Positions 35,203 to 44,051 of a DNA stretch of 64,000 nucleotides are shown piece by piece. The stretch spans positions 62,001 through 126,000 of the forward strand of contig CAAGCO010000020.1 in assembly GCA_900768345.1 (NCBI GenBank), given 5' to 3'. Under the pieces are notes generated by a model that made no database searches, was not told the origin of the DNA, and saw only the letters and a program-made list of their open reading frames with translations. Position numbers and translations under genes: made by a program. The stretch is from Bacilli bacterium. Lineage in GTDB: Bacteria > Bacillota_I > Bacilli_A > RF39 > UBA660. How positions within the stretch are numbered: the stretch's first letter is position 1; each line of letters starts with the position of its first letter.

Positions 35203-35832
35203 ATGAATAAGAAAGGGTTTACACTTATAGAACTTATAGTAAGTATAATATTAGTAAGCATAGTATTAATATCAATGACAGGTACACTTGTTAAATTAAA
35301 AGATACATATAGTGTAGTAAATGAAGATGCGGATGCTAGAATATACGGAGCTACGATTTCTAAGATAGTGAATGATGATCTATTAAAAAATAATGGTATA
35401 AAAACAATAGATTGTAATGAAGATGAAAAAGTAAGTATATGTGAAATATCTATGGGAAATAATAAAAAAAGAACATTAGAAATTTTAAGAAATGAAACAT
35501 CTAATGATACAGAAAAAATAACATCAAATGGAAAAGAAATCGGAACTAAAACATATGAAAAAACAACACTAAGATATAGTGATTCAACAACGGGAGATGT
35601 AAAAACAATATTAATAAAAACCATAGAATTAGTTATTAGAACAAACAATGAAGATGGAAATGATAGTGTAACAACTAGTGGATATAAATTTACAACATTA
35701 TCACAAGAATCATTTAAATATGAAAATGTAAATAATAGTACAAAAGTAGACAAAATGACACATATAACAATAGGTCTTAGTGATGAAAAATATAATATTG
35801 ATTTATATTCGTCTGGTACATATGATAATTAA
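35203..35832 (+). CDS. Minor pseudopilin-like protein
   Basis: The 209-residue protein begins with a canonical class III prepilin leader and helix, 'MNKKGFTLIELIVSIILVSI', with Glu at +5. The rest is a beta-rich exported domain with two Cys. It closes the three-gene pilin-like unit. Its last 30 bases overlap the 3' end of the convergent ylbJ-like gene. Confidence 0.75.
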   Translation: MNKKGFTLIELIVSIILVSIVLISMTGTLVKLKDTYSVVNEDADARIYGATISKIVNDDLLKNNGIKTIDCNEDEKVSICEISMGNNKKRTLEILRNETSNDTEKITSNGKEIGTKTYEKTTLRYSDSTTGDVKTILIKTIELVIRTNNEDGNDSVTTSGYKFTTLSQESFKYENVNNSTKVDKMTHITIGLSDEKYNIDLYSSGTYDN

Positions 35833-36726
35833 TAAGAATGTAATAATACTAAACATTAACTTAATTGTTAATGTTTTTTTAATATTTATTTTATAATCAG
35901 AAAGAATACTAAAACTTTGAAATAATATAGATAAACTACTAAAGTTTAAAATAAGACTTGTTAAGGCAAATTTAATATTAAAAGGTATATTTAATAGAGA
36001 AATAGATATAACACCACTAGTAAGTTCTAAAAAGCCCGTAAAAATAGATAAAATAGTAGAATCAACAGGAATATACCTAATTAATAAATTAATTGTTATA
36101 GTAAATACTATTAAATTACCAAGAATAATAAAAGAAGTATTTATAGCTTTAATAATAGATAACTTAAAACATTCAAAAAAACATATATCTTTAGTTTCAT
36201 TATTAATGTTTTCAATATAAGAATTATCTTTTCTCAAATATAATCCAATTAATATATTATTAATAAAACAAATAATCCAAAGTAATAAACCAATTTCAAA
36301 ACTATTATAAAGAGAAATACCTATAACACCTATAACAAATGCTATTGAAGGAAAATACGTATATATAAGTATTCTATTAGCTGTCTTAATATCTATTATC
36401 TTACTATCAAGTAAATTTTTAATATAAACAGCATTACTAGGATGACTAGTAAGAATACTAAGTATGAAAATAATACTAGTATTAGAATCTATATTAAATA
36501 TTTTATTAATGATTTTACCAAATATTTTTTTAATAAATAAATGATAATTAAAATATATAAGAATGTCACATAATATAATAAAGGGAAATATAGTAATAAA
36601 AATTTTCTTAAAGAATAAAACACTTGCATCATACGTAGAATTAATTACTACTTTAATATTCAAAATAAATACTATTAATATTAAGGTTAACACTATATAT
36701 TTTAGTTTTTTAATAATTGTATTCAT
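35803..36726 (-). CDS. ylbJ: YlbJ-like sporulation membrane protein
   Basis: The 307-residue protein has about eight membrane helices. The 'SHPSNAVYIKNLLDSKIIDIKTANRIL' segment and the following helix match the nucleoside-recognition (Gate) domain of YlbJ, needed for spore cortex or coat development in Bacillus. The divergent neighbour is the YlbL-like protease, recreating the ylbJ-ylbL neighbourhood. The protein is shorter and more AT-skewed than Bacillus YlbJ. Confidence 0.72.
   Translation of the reverse strand: MNTIIKKLKYIVLTLILIVFILNIKVVINSTYDASVLFFKKIFITIFPFIILCDILIYFNYHLFIKKIFGKIINKIFNIDSNTSIIFILSILTSHPSNAVYIKNLLDSKIIDIKTANRILIYTYFPSIAFVIGVIGISLYNSFEIGLLLWIICFINNILIGLYLRKDNSYIENINNETKDICFFECFKLSIIKAINTSFIILGNLIVFTITINLLIRYIPVDSTILSIFTGFLELTSGVISISLLNIPFNIKFALTSLILNFSSLSILFQSFSILSDYKINIKKTLTIKLMFSIITFLLIIICTRRI
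35852..35882 (+). terminator. Terminator of the pilin-like unit
   Basis: AACATTAAC pairs with GTTAATGTT around TTAATT and is followed by seven Ts; it lies inside the 3' coding end of the ylbJ-like gene on the other strand. Confidence 0.8.
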
Positions 36727-36758
36727 CTGTGATATAATATTATAGTTAGGAGAAATTT

Positions 36759-37751
36759 ATGACAAAATTATTTAAATATATAAAAAAAGATATAAAAAAT
36801 TATTTAGCTTTTATTTTAATAGTACCTTGGTTATTTATTTCATTTGATTGCAATATTTATTCACCAGGTTCACTCGTAGATTTAACTGATAGAATAGAAG
36901 TTGATAGTAGTTATGAATCTAAAGGAAGTTTTAATCTTACTTATGTAACTGCTAGAAAAGGAACGCTACCAAATATTATATTATCTAAATTTTTCAAAAA
37001 CTGGGATATAGTAGGTAACGAAGAAAATAGAATAGAAGATGAAAGTGAAAGTGAGATAGTTGAAAGAAATAAAATATATTTAAAAGAAACAAGCTATGAC
37101 GCTATTATCGCAGCATTCACTGAAGCAAATATATCATATGAGGTAGAAAGTATTGATGTAACAGTAACACATGTTTATGAGTATGCTAAAACTGATATAA
37201 AAACAGGAGATATAATAAGAAATATAAATGGTACAACCATAAAAGATTTTAATTCATTAAAAGAAGAAATAGCTAAATATAAAAAAGGGGACTCTTTAAA
37301 AATAAATGTAGAAAGAAATGGTAAAATAATAGAGTGCAAAGCAGAATTAGTTAGTGAAGATGACAGAGTAATAATCGGAGCAACTCTATCAGAACTAAAA
37401 AATATTAAAACAGATCCAAAAGTAGAATATATATTTAAAGATAATGAAAGTGGAGCATCAAGAGGACTACTTTGTGCACTTGATATTTATAACAAAATTA
37501 CAAAATTTGATTTAACTAAAGGAGATATCATTTCAGGTACAGGTTCAATTGATCAATATGGAAAAGTTGGAAGTATAGATGGAGTTAAATATAAATTAGC
37601 TGGGTCTGTCAAAAAGAATGCTAAAGTATTCATAGTACCTACTGGTAATTATAAAGAAGCACTATATGAAAAAGAAAAAAATAACTATGATATAGAAATA
37701 ATTGAAGCAGATACTCTTCATAATGTAATTGAAAAGTTAAAGGCAAGATAA
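36759..37751 (+). CDS. ylbL: YlbL-like PDZ / Lon-type (S16) membrane protease
   Basis: The 330-residue protein has an N-terminal membrane anchor (residues 14-30), a PDZ domain around residues 140-200 ('IKTGDIIRNINGTTIKDFNS') and an S16 protease domain. The Ser lies in 'ESGASRGLLCALDIYN' and the Lys in 'GVKYKLAGSV'. YlbL has this order and cuts membrane-proximal substrates outside the cell. The active-site block reads ASRG where PSAG is usual, but the catalytic Ser and Lys are kept. A GGAGAAATTT site precedes the ATG. Confidence 0.9.
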   Translation: MTKLFKYIKKDIKNYLAFILIVPWLFISFDCNIYSPGSLVDLTDRIEVDSSYESKGSFNLTYVTARKGTLPNIILSKFFKNWDIVGNEENRIEDESESEIVERNKIYLKETSYDAIIAAFTEANISYEVESIDVTVTHVYEYAKTDIKTGDIIRNINGTTIKDFNSLKEEIAKYKKGDSLKINVERNGKIIECKAELVSEDDRVIIGATLSELKNIKTDPKVEYIFKDNESGASRGLLCALDIYNKITKFDLTKGDIISGTGSIDQYGKVGSIDGVKYKLAGSVKKNAKVFIVPTGNYKEALYEKEKNNYDIEIIEADTLHNVIEKLKAR

Positions 37752-37756
37752 TATGA

Positions 37757-37780
37757 AAAGTAAGAAATTACTTTTTTTTA
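37757..37780 (+). terminator. Terminator after ylbL
   Basis: AAAGTAA pairs with TTACTTT around a GAAA loop and is followed by Ts. Confidence 0.85.
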
Positions 37781-37833
37781 ATTTGTAGTGTTTTCAAGAT
37801 TTATATCTAACTATAATAATAGGGAGGTAAATA

Positions 37834-38532
37834 ATGAAAGATAACACTATTAAAGAAATGTTAGAAAGCGAGCGTCCTAGAGAAAGAATGTTATCACTTG
37901 GAACAAATAACTTATCTAATGAAGAGCTAATTTCTATAATACTTAAAACTGGTACGAGTGGTTACTCTGTAAAAACACTATCAAGAAATATTCTTAGTGA
38001 ACTAGATGACATAACTTCTCTAAAAGATATGACTATAAATAGATTAACTAAAATAAAAGGAATAGGCAAAGTAAAAGCAATAGAATTATTATCTGCGATA
38101 GAACTTGGAAAAAGAGTGTATTACGCAAGCGAGCAAAAAGAAGTAGTACTTAATAATTCAAGAAAAATATTTGAATATTTCAAGAATATTTTTACGTATG
38201 AAAAACAAGAAAACTTTTATGCATTATATCTAGATACTAAATCTAAACTAATATCATTTAAACTATTATTTAAAGGAACACTTAATTCATCTACTGTTCA
38301 TCCAAGAGAAGTATTTAAGTATGCATTCTTAGAAAGTGCGGCTAGTGTTATAGTTATCCATAATCATCCAAGCGGAGACATAAGTCCTAGTATTCAAGAT
38401 ATAGAAGTAACTGAATCACTTATGAAAATAGGTTCAATAATAAAAATACCTGTAATAGACCATATAATAATAGGAAAAGACAAATATTATAGTTTCTATG
38501 AATATATGAATACACTCAAGAATAAACTTTAG
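37834..38532 (+). CDS. radC: RadC-family JAB metalloprotein
   Basis: The 232-residue protein begins with the UPF0758/RadC helix-hairpin-helix region ('LTKIKGIGKVKAIELLSAIELG') and ends with the JAB/MPN metal site 'VIHNHPSGDISPS' (H-x-H...D). Despite the name its role in DNA repair is unsettled. In Bacillus radC lies a few genes upstream of spoIVFA-spoIVFB-rplU; the mreBCD-minCD genes between them are missing here. Confidence 0.95.
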   Translation: MKDNTIKEMLESERPRERMLSLGTNNLSNEELISIILKTGTSGYSVKTLSRNILSELDDITSLKDMTINRLTKIKGIGKVKAIELLSAIELGKRVYYASEQKEVVLNNSRKIFEYFKNIFTYEKQENFYALYLDTKSKLISFKLLFKGTLNSSTVHPREVFKYAFLESAASVIVIHNHPSGDISPSIQDIEVTESLMKIGSIIKIPVIDHIIIGKDKYYSFYEYMNTLKNKL

Positions 38533-38533
38533 T

Positions 38534-39091
38534 ATGACATACGAAGAATATAAAAATAAGAAGAATCATAAAGAACTAAACGAAAATAATTTTTTTAAGA
38601 ATTTACTTAGTAAATTTCTAACGATAGTAGTTTTCACTCTTTTAGTAGTTATCATCAGTAATAATAATCCATCTTTTAAGTCGTTTATAATAGATAAAGT
38701 ATTAAATTCAACATTTGATTTTAGTAAAATTAATAAACTTATAAGTAATGTAACTGGAATATTTGATTCAAAAGAAAATACACAAAATGTTTCTAAAGTT
38801 TATAGAGATAGTGAAAAATATAAAGATGGAATTAAATATATATTAAGTGGAGAAGAAAATGTATATTTAAATGATTCTGGAATAGTAACATTTATTGGAG
38901 AAAAAGAAGGGTATAATAATACTATAATAGTACAACAAAGTAATGGATATTATGCTTGGTATGGTAATGTAACTGAAAAAATAAAATTATATGATTATGT
39001 AGAAAAAGGCACTATTATAGGACGTGCTACTGATGAATATTATTACGTTCTTTTAAAAGATGATAAACCAGTAAATATAAATGAAAATTAA
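38534..39091 (+). CDS. spoIVFA: SpoIVFA-like membrane protein
   Basis: The 185-residue protein has one membrane helix (about residues 25-45) and an extracytoplasmic C-terminal region with degenerate M23/lysostaphin-like character ('YNNTIIVQQSNGYYAWYGNV', 'VEKGTIIGRA'), lacking the zinc ligands. SpoIVFA inhibits and anchors the SpoIVFB protease during sporulation. The identification relies on the next gene and the conserved order through rplU; it is shorter than Bacillus SpoIVFA. Confidence 0.75.
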   Translation: MTYEEYKNKKNHKELNENNFFKNLLSKFLTIVVFTLLVVIISNNNPSFKSFIIDKVLNSTFDFSKINKLISNVTGIFDSKENTQNVSKVYRDSEKYKDGIKYILSGEENVYLNDSGIVTFIGEKEGYNNTIIVQQSNGYYAWYGNVTEKIKLYDYVEKGTIIGRATDEYYYVLLKDDKPVNINEN

Positions 39092-39815
39092 TATAAATAA
39101 TTTTACATATATATGCTTACTTTTATCTTTTTTAGCAGGTTATTTTGAGTACGTGTATTTGTTCTTAATAACAATTTTAATACATGAATGTGGACACATG
39201 ATATTTGCAAAAATAATAGGTTTTAAATTTGATAAAGTAATTCTTTATCCTTTTGGTGGAATAACTATTTATAATGAAGACTTGAATGTAAGTACAAATA
39301 AAGAATTATTTGTTTTATTAGGTGGAATAACTTTTCAATTAATATTTTTATGGTTGATTTATATACTTTATAATCACTCATATATAACAGAACATACTTT
39401 TTCAATCATTAAAAGAATAAACATGATATTAGTATCCTTTAACTTTATGCCAATCTTACCACTTGACGGAGGAAAATTAACAAATATAATATTTGATAAA
39501 ATATTTTCATATAGGCTTTCTAATATTATTAGTATAGTAATAAGTGTATTTTTTATATGCTTTTTTATCATAAAAAATAAAACTATTTTCGGAGTAATTT
39601 TAACTTTATTCTTAATAAAAAGTATTATCATAGAAATAACAAATTTAAAGTATAAATACAATAAATTTATACTAGAACGTTATATAAACAACTATAATTT
39701 TAAAAAAACAATTATAGTATCGACTCTATATAAATTTAAAAGAGATAGAAAACATATTATAAATAATACTTTTGAACATAATTTTTTATGTAAATTATTT
39801 GACACAACTAAATAA
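39081..39815 (+). CDS. spoIVFB: SpoIVFB-like site-2 protease (M50)
   Basis: The 244-residue protein has about six membrane helices with the zinc motif 'ILIHECGHMIFAK' (HExxH) and the second ligand block 'FMPILPLDGGKL'. SpoIVFB-type proteases cut pro-sigma-K in the mother cell during sporulation. It overlaps spoIVFA by 11 bases, and rplU, ysxB and rpmA follow as in Bacillus. The substrate here is not shown, and no sigK gene is in the window. Confidence 0.88.
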   Translation: MKININNFTYICLLLSFLAGYFEYVYLFLITILIHECGHMIFAKIIGFKFDKVILYPFGGITIYNEDLNVSTNKELFVLLGGITFQLIFLWLIYILYNHSYITEHTFSIIKRINMILVSFNFMPILPLDGGKLTNIIFDKIFSYRLSNIISIVISVFFICFFIIKNKTIFGVILTLFLIKSIIIEITNLKYKYNKFILERYINNYNFKKTIIVSTLYKFKRDRKHIINNTFEHNFLCKLFDTTK

Positions 39816-39827
39816 ATATGCTAAAAT
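39799..39827 (+). promoter_or_regulatory. Promoter of rplU operon
   Basis: TTGACA (39799-39804) and an extended TAAAAT (39822-39827, preceded by TGC) are 17 bases apart; the -35 overlaps the end of spoIVFB. Confidence 0.88.
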
Positions 39828-39833
39828 ATCCAT

Positions 39834-39922
39834 GTTTGTAGAAATCTTTCTCTACAACCGCATTGAGAAGGTCAACAAAAAAGAGTAATCTTACCTTAAG
39901 AGCGAGTCTTATTGAAGGAGGA
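39834..39922 (+). promoter_or_regulatory. L21 leader RNA
   Basis: The ~90-base leader before rplU contains a stem TTGTAGA / TCTACAA (39836-39857) followed by further short stems and a purine-rich stretch before the ribosome site. Position and architecture match the L21 autoregulatory leader found upstream of rplU-ysxB-rpmA in Firmicutes. No covariance search was run. Confidence 0.65.
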
Positions 39923-39927
39923 ATAAA

Positions 39928-40227
39928 ATGAAAGCAATATTCGTAACTGGTGGAAAACAATATATGGTTGAAGAAGGACAAGAACTATATATTGAAAAAC
40001 TAGACAATGAAGTAGAATCAGAAGTTGTTTTTGATGAAGTTTTATATGTTGATGGTAAAGTAGGTACTCCTACTGTTAAAGGAGCTAAGGTTGTTGCTAA
40101 AGTGTTAAAACACGGAAAGCAAAAAAAGATTTTAGTATTTAAATATAAACCAAAGAAAAAATATAGAAAAACTCAAGGACATAGACAACCTTATACTAAA
40201 ATTCTTATCAAATCTATTACTAAGTAA
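39928..40227 (+). CDS. rplU: Ribosomal protein L21
   Basis: The 99-residue protein is L21 throughout ('FVTGGKQYMVEEGQ', 'KHGKQKKILVFKYKPKKKYRK', 'GHRQPYTKILI'). It is the first gene of the L21-Prp-L27 operon. Confidence 0.98.
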   Translation: MKAIFVTGGKQYMVEEGQELYIEKLDNEVESEVVFDEVLYVDGKVGTPTVKGAKVVAKVLKHGKQKKILVFKYKPKKKYRKTQGHRQPYTKILIKSITK

Positions 40228-40544
40228 TGATTAGAGTAGAAATAAATAAGAAAAATAATGTCATTGAAAGTATCCATTGTATAGGTCATGCAGGATATGC
40301 AGATTATGGAAAAGATATAGTTTGTGCATCTTTTAGTACAATGATCATTACAACAATAAATGCAATACTTGAATTTGACAAAGAAGCTATTAGTTATACT
40401 GATACTAATGATTTAAAGATTATTAATATTAAGAAAGATAATATAACAAATGGCCTACTTAATAACTTAGTTAATATGATATATGAACTAAGGGAAAATT
40501 ATGACAAAAATATTAAAGTTAAGGAGGAAAACCAAGATGTTTAA
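40227..40544 (+). CDS. prp: Ribosomal-processing cysteine protease Prp
   Basis: The 105-residue protein (YsxB) has the catalytic His and Cys in 'GHAGYADYGKDIVCASFS'. Prp removes the N-terminal extension of L27 before ribosome assembly. It overlaps rplU by one base and rpmA by 8 bases. The L27 encoded next carries exactly the kind of extension Prp cuts. Confidence 0.95.
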   Translation: MIRVEINKKNNVIESIHCIGHAGYADYGKDIVCASFSTMIITTINAILEFDKEAISYTDTNDLKIINIKKDNITNGLLNNLVNMIYELRENYDKNIKVKEENQDV

Positions 40545-40821
40545 AATGAATTTAAATATACAATTATTCGCATCTAAAAAAGGTGTTGGTTCTACAAAGA
40601 ATGGTAGAGATTCTGCTGGTCGTAGATTAGGAGCTAAGCTTAGTGATGGACAAGTTGCTAAAGCTGGAGCTATTATCTATCGTCAAAGAGGAACTAAAAT
40701 TTATCCAGGTACTAACGTAGGTATGGGTAAAGATCATACTTTATATGCTAAAGTTAGCGGAAATGTAAAGTTTGAAAGAAAAGGAAAAGATAAAAAACAA
40801 GTTAGTGTTTATGAGAACTAG
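40537..40821 (+). CDS. rpmA: Ribosomal protein L27 with Prp-cleaved extension
   Basis: The start at 40537 has AAGGAGG upstream. The precursor begins 'MFKMNLNIQLFASKKGVGST'; mature L27 should start after 'LFA' or nearby, matching the Firmicutes cleavage site next to Phe. The body is standard ('NGRDSAGRRLGAK', 'IIYRQRGTKIYPG'). L27 reaches into the peptidyl-transferase centre, so the extension must be removed. Confidence 0.98.
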   Translation: MFKMNLNIQLFASKKGVGSTKNGRDSAGRRLGAKLSDGQVAKAGAIIYRQRGTKIYPGTNVGMGKDHTLYAKVSGNVKFERKGKDKKQVSVYEN

Positions 40822-40842
40822 AAATAGTTCTCTATTTTTTTT
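40813..40842 (+). terminator. Terminator after rpmA
   Basis: GAGAACTA pairs with TAGTTCTC around GAAA and is followed by a long T run. Confidence 0.92.
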
Positions 40843-40988
40843 TACAATATTATTAGTAACAGTTTTAAATGTACCAGAAAAATATAAAAATTTAACTCCG
40901 ATATATACAAAATAATAGGTAAATAATGTAACTAAAAAACGCTATAATTCATACCATATTAATGAATAGAAATAAAGGAGTGGATTAT

Positions 40989-41420
40989 ATGTGTAATAAT
41001 AATAACGACAATAACAATTACAATAAATGTGATAATTGTATAATGGAAATCCTACAAGTTATCAATGTTTTACAATCTAATGCTTGCCCTGATAGTTGCT
41101 TACTTTCATGCGATAGACCTGCATTAGGTGGAGGAACAAATTGTGTAATATGCAATACTCGTCCAATAATGTTATATACTTGTGCAGGAAATGGTACACC
41201 ATTTAGTATGCCAGTTAGTAGAAGTGAAACAGATACTAATAGTAGTGTATTTAGAGTTGAAAAAATAGATGGATGCTGTTGTACATTTAGAGTACTTGCT
41301 ACTAATCCAGATACAACATCACTTTATCCATATGTAAGTACAGAATCATTATTCACAATGGATTGTAATTGCTTATGCGCAATAAGATGTTTAAACGATA
41401 CATACATAGAATGTTTATAG
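40989..41420 (+). CDS. CotY/CotZ-like spore coat protein
   Basis: The start at 40989 follows AAAGGAGTGG, giving 143 residues. The protein is Cys-rich (about 18 Cys) after an Asn-rich head: 'CDNCIMEILQVINVLQSN', 'CLLSCDRPALGG', 'CVICNTRPIMLYT', 'DGCCCTFRVLA' and a terminal 'IECL'. CotY/CotZ proteins crosslink by disulfides into the outer spore coat or exosporium. It fits the sporulation genes nearby. It is a single-gene unit with its own terminator. Confidence 0.82.
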   Translation: MCNNNNDNNNYNKCDNCIMEILQVINVLQSNACPDSCLLSCDRPALGGGTNCVICNTRPIMLYTCAGNGTPFSMPVSRSETDTNSSVFRVEKIDGCCCTFRVLATNPDTTSLYPYVSTESLFTMDCNCLCAIRCLNDTYIECL

Positions 41421-41444
41421 AGTTCTTAAATGAACTCTTTTTGT
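41419..41444 (+). terminator. Terminator after the coat gene
   Basis: AGAGTTC pairs with GAACTCT around TTAAAT, followed by Ts. Confidence 0.85.
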
Positions 41445-41518
41445 TTGGCTTGACAAACTAATTTTTAATGTATAATATTATTTAAAGGGAAAGACATAAT
41501 ATAAAACAAAGGAGAAAT

Positions 41519-43585
41519 ATGAAGAATCTAGTAATCGTAGAAAGTCCAAGTAAAAGTAAAACAATAGAAAAATATTTAGGAAAAGATTATAAAGTATTAT
41601 CTTCAAAAGGTCATATTCGTGATCTTGCAACTACTGGTAAATATGGATTAGGTGTAGACTTAGAAGATAATTTTAAACCAAATTATAAATTAATGCCAGG
41701 CAAAACTAAACTGGTTGGAGAACTTAAAAAAGAAGTTAAATCTAGTGATAATGTTATATTAGCAACCGACCCAGACCGTGAAGGAGAAGCAATTAGTTGG
41801 CATTTAAAAGAAGCACTTGATATAAAAAATGATAACTATAGTAGAGTAGTATTTAATGAAATAACAGAACCTGCTATAAAAGAAGCTTTTACTCATCCTA
41901 GAAAGATTGATATAGACCTAGTACATAGTCAAGAATCAAGAAGAATACTTGATAGAATTATAGGATTTAGATTAAGCAAGTTAATGCAATCTAAAACAGA
42001 TGGTAAAAGTGCTGGTAGAGTACAAAGTGTGGCATTAAAACTTATAGTTGATAGAGAACGTGAAATCGAAGCATTTGTTCCTGAAGAATATTATACAATC
42101 GAAGCAGATTTTAAAGATTTCAAAGCTGAACTAAAAAAATATAAAGGAAAAGATATAGAAGTAAAATCTTCAAAAGAAGCAGATGATATTATAGCGTCAC
42201 TTTCAAATGCTTATAATATTGCTTCAGTAGATAAAAAGCTAAAGAATAAACAAAGTAAGTTACCATTTACAACAAGTACACTTACTCAAATGGCATCAAC
42301 TCGTCTAGGCTATCCTGCATCAAAAACAATGAGCATAGCTCAAAAGTTATATGAAGGAATCTCTTTAGGAAATGAAACAGTTGGTTTAATTTCTTATATG
42401 AGAACAGACTCAATAAGATTATCTGATTTATTTGTAAATGATACTGAAAAATATATAGAAAAGAATTATGGTAAAGAATATGTAGGCTATAAGAAAAAAT
42501 CAAAGAAAACAGAAAATGTACAAGATGCTCACGAAGCAATAAGACCAACAAGTATTTTAAGAACACCAGAGTCAGTAAAAAAATACTTAAAACCAGATGA
42601 ATTTAAACTTTATAATTTAATATATATAAGAACACTTAGTTCTCTAATGGCTGATGCTAAAGTAGAAGCAACTAGTGTAGACTTAGAAAATAATGATTAC
42701 ATCTTTAGAGCAAATGGATCAGTATTAGTATTTGATGGATACTTAAAAGTATATAAAGATTTTGAAGATTCAGAAGATACAATACTTCCAGACTTTGCAA
42801 ACTATAAATCTAAAGTAATAGTTGCATCTAAAGTAGATAAAATACAACACTTTACTGAGCCAAAATCTAGATATACAGAAGCTAAACTAATTGCAGAATT
42901 AGAGAAACTAGGTATTGGAAGACCAAGTACATACGCTAAAATAATAAGCGTCTTAGAAGAAAGAAAATATGTAAGTTTAAAAGATAAAAAATTCTATCCA
43001 ACAGAGATAGGCATTATAGTTACAGATAAACTTCAAGAATTCTTTTCATCAATCATAAATGTAAATTATACAGCTAATATGGAAACTGAGTTAGATGAAA
43101 TAGCTGATGGAAAACTAGTGTGGTACACAGTACTTGATAAATTCTATAAAGACTTCGAACCATTACTTCAAAAAGCATTTAAAGAAATGGAAAAAGAAGC
43201 ACCTGAAGAAACAGGAGAAACATGTCCAGAATGTGGAAATCCATTAGTAATCAGAAAAGGTAAGTATGGAAAGTTTACTGCTTGTTCAAACTATCCAGAA
43301 TGTAAATACATCAAGAAAGAGGAAAGAGAAACACCTGAAGAAACAGGAGAAACTTGTCCAGAGTGTGGAAGCAAGATGGTAGTTAGAAAAGGCAAGTATG
43401 GTGAATTTACAGCATGTTCAAATTATCCAAAATGTAAATATATCAAACAAGAAGAACCAAAAGAGTTAGAAGAAACATGTCCAGAATGTGGTAATAAACT
43501 AGTTGAAAGAAAAGGAAGATATGGTAAATTCATAGCATGTTCAAACTATCCAAAGTGTAAGTATATTAAGAAAAACAAAGAATAA
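41519..43585 (+). CDS. topA: DNA topoisomerase I
   Basis: The 688-residue enzyme has the N-terminal TOPRIM domain ('VIVESPSKSKTIEKYLG', 'ATDPDREGEAI'), the active-site Tyr in 'GLISYMRTDSIRLS', and three C-terminal zinc-ribbon repeats. Each repeat runs 'CPECG...RKGKYG.F.ACSNYP.CKYIK', around residues 575-610, 620-655 and 657-688. It relaxes negative supercoils behind transcription. The three ribbons are nearly identical in protein and partly in DNA. An AAAGGAG site precedes the ATG. Confidence 0.98.
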   Translation: MKNLVIVESPSKSKTIEKYLGKDYKVLSSKGHIRDLATTGKYGLGVDLEDNFKPNYKLMPGKTKLVGELKKEVKSSDNVILATDPDREGEAISWHLKEALDIKNDNYSRVVFNEITEPAIKEAFTHPRKIDIDLVHSQESRRILDRIIGFRLSKLMQSKTDGKSAGRVQSVALKLIVDREREIEAFVPEEYYTIEADFKDFKAELKKYKGKDIEVKSSKEADDIIASLSNAYNIASVDKKLKNKQSKLPFTTSTLTQMASTRLGYPASKTMSIAQKLYEGISLGNETVGLISYMRTDSIRLSDLFVNDTEKYIEKNYGKEYVGYKKKSKKTENVQDAHEAIRPTSILRTPESVKKYLKPDEFKLYNLIYIRTLSSLMADAKVEATSVDLENNDYIFRANGSVLVFDGYLKVYKDFEDSEDTILPDFANYKSKVIVASKVDKIQHFTEPKSRYTEAKLIAELEKLGIGRPSTYAKIISVLEERKYVSLKDKKFYPTEIGIIVTDKLQEFFSSIINVNYTANMETELDEIADGKLVWYTVLDKFYKDFEPLLQKAFKEMEKEAPEETGETCPECGNPLVIRKGKYGKFTACSNYPECKYIKKEERETPEETGETCPECGSKMVVRKGKYGEFTACSNYPKCKYIKQEEPKELEETCPECGNKLVERKGRYGKFIACSNYPKCKYIKKNKE

Positions 43586-43593
43586 AGGTATAT

Positions 43594-43627
43594 AAAGGCT
43601 AGAAATACACGATTTTTAGCCTTTTTC
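43594..43627 (+). terminator. Terminator after topA
   Basis: AAAGGCTA pairs with TAGCCTTT around a 15-base loop, followed by Ts. Confidence 0.85.
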
Positions 43628-43679
43628 TATGATAATTATGTAAAAAAAGCATCAATTTGCTTGCAATTTACATGAGTTA

Positions 43680-43725
43680 TGCTACAATTAATATGTAAGC
43701 ATCGTATGAAAAATATATGCGATGC
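43680..43725 (+). promoter_or_regulatory. hup promoter -10 and leader hairpin
   Basis: An extended -10 TGC TACAAT (TACAAT 43683-43688) is followed by a leader hairpin, GCATCG (43699-43704) with CGATGC (43720-43725), near the expected 5' end of the transcript. A 5' stem of this kind often stabilises abundant messages. Confidence 0.6.
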
Positions 43726-43754
43726 CGAAGTAGAAAAATGGGAGGTAATTTACG

Positions 43755-44027
43755 ATGAGTAAAACTGAATTAGTAGAATTCGTTGCTGCTAAAGCCGGAT
43801 TAACTAAAGCTGATGCACAAAGAGCATTAGAAGCTACAATTGAAGGAATCACAACTGGACTTAAAAAAGAAGGAAAGGTTGCCTTAGTAGGATTTGGAAC
43901 TTTCACTGCTAAACAAAGAGCAGCAAGAGATGGAATCAATCCATTAACTAAAGAACCAATGAAAATTCCTGCAACTGTTGCAGCATCATTTAAAGCTGGA
44001 AGCAAATTAAAAGAAGCTTTAAATTAA
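43755..44027 (+). CDS. hup: DNA-binding protein HU
   Basis: The 90-residue protein is HU throughout: 'MSKTELVEFVAAKAGLTKADA', 'VALVGFGTFT', 'RDGINPLTKEPMKIPA' (the DNA-binding arm) and 'KAGSKLKEALN'. It bends and compacts DNA. A GGGAGG site and C-rich codon choice suggest high expression. Confidence 0.98.
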   Translation: MSKTELVEFVAAKAGLTKADAQRALEATIEGITTGLKKEGKVALVGFGTFTAKQRAARDGINPLTKEPMKIPATVAASFKAGSKLKEALN

Positions 44028-44028
44028 T

Positions 44029-44050
44029 AAAAAGCCTTAGGGCTTTTTTT
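44029..44050 (+). terminator. Terminator after hup
   Basis: AAAGCC pairs with GGCTTT around TTAG, followed by Ts. Confidence 0.92.
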
Positions 44051-44051
44051 A

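Noticed and set aside
42282..42566. Minus-strand open frame inside topA, and many similar shadows in lon, ppdK, folA and the pilin block
   Set aside because: They overlap well-supported genes on the other strand, lack ribosome sites and show no domain.
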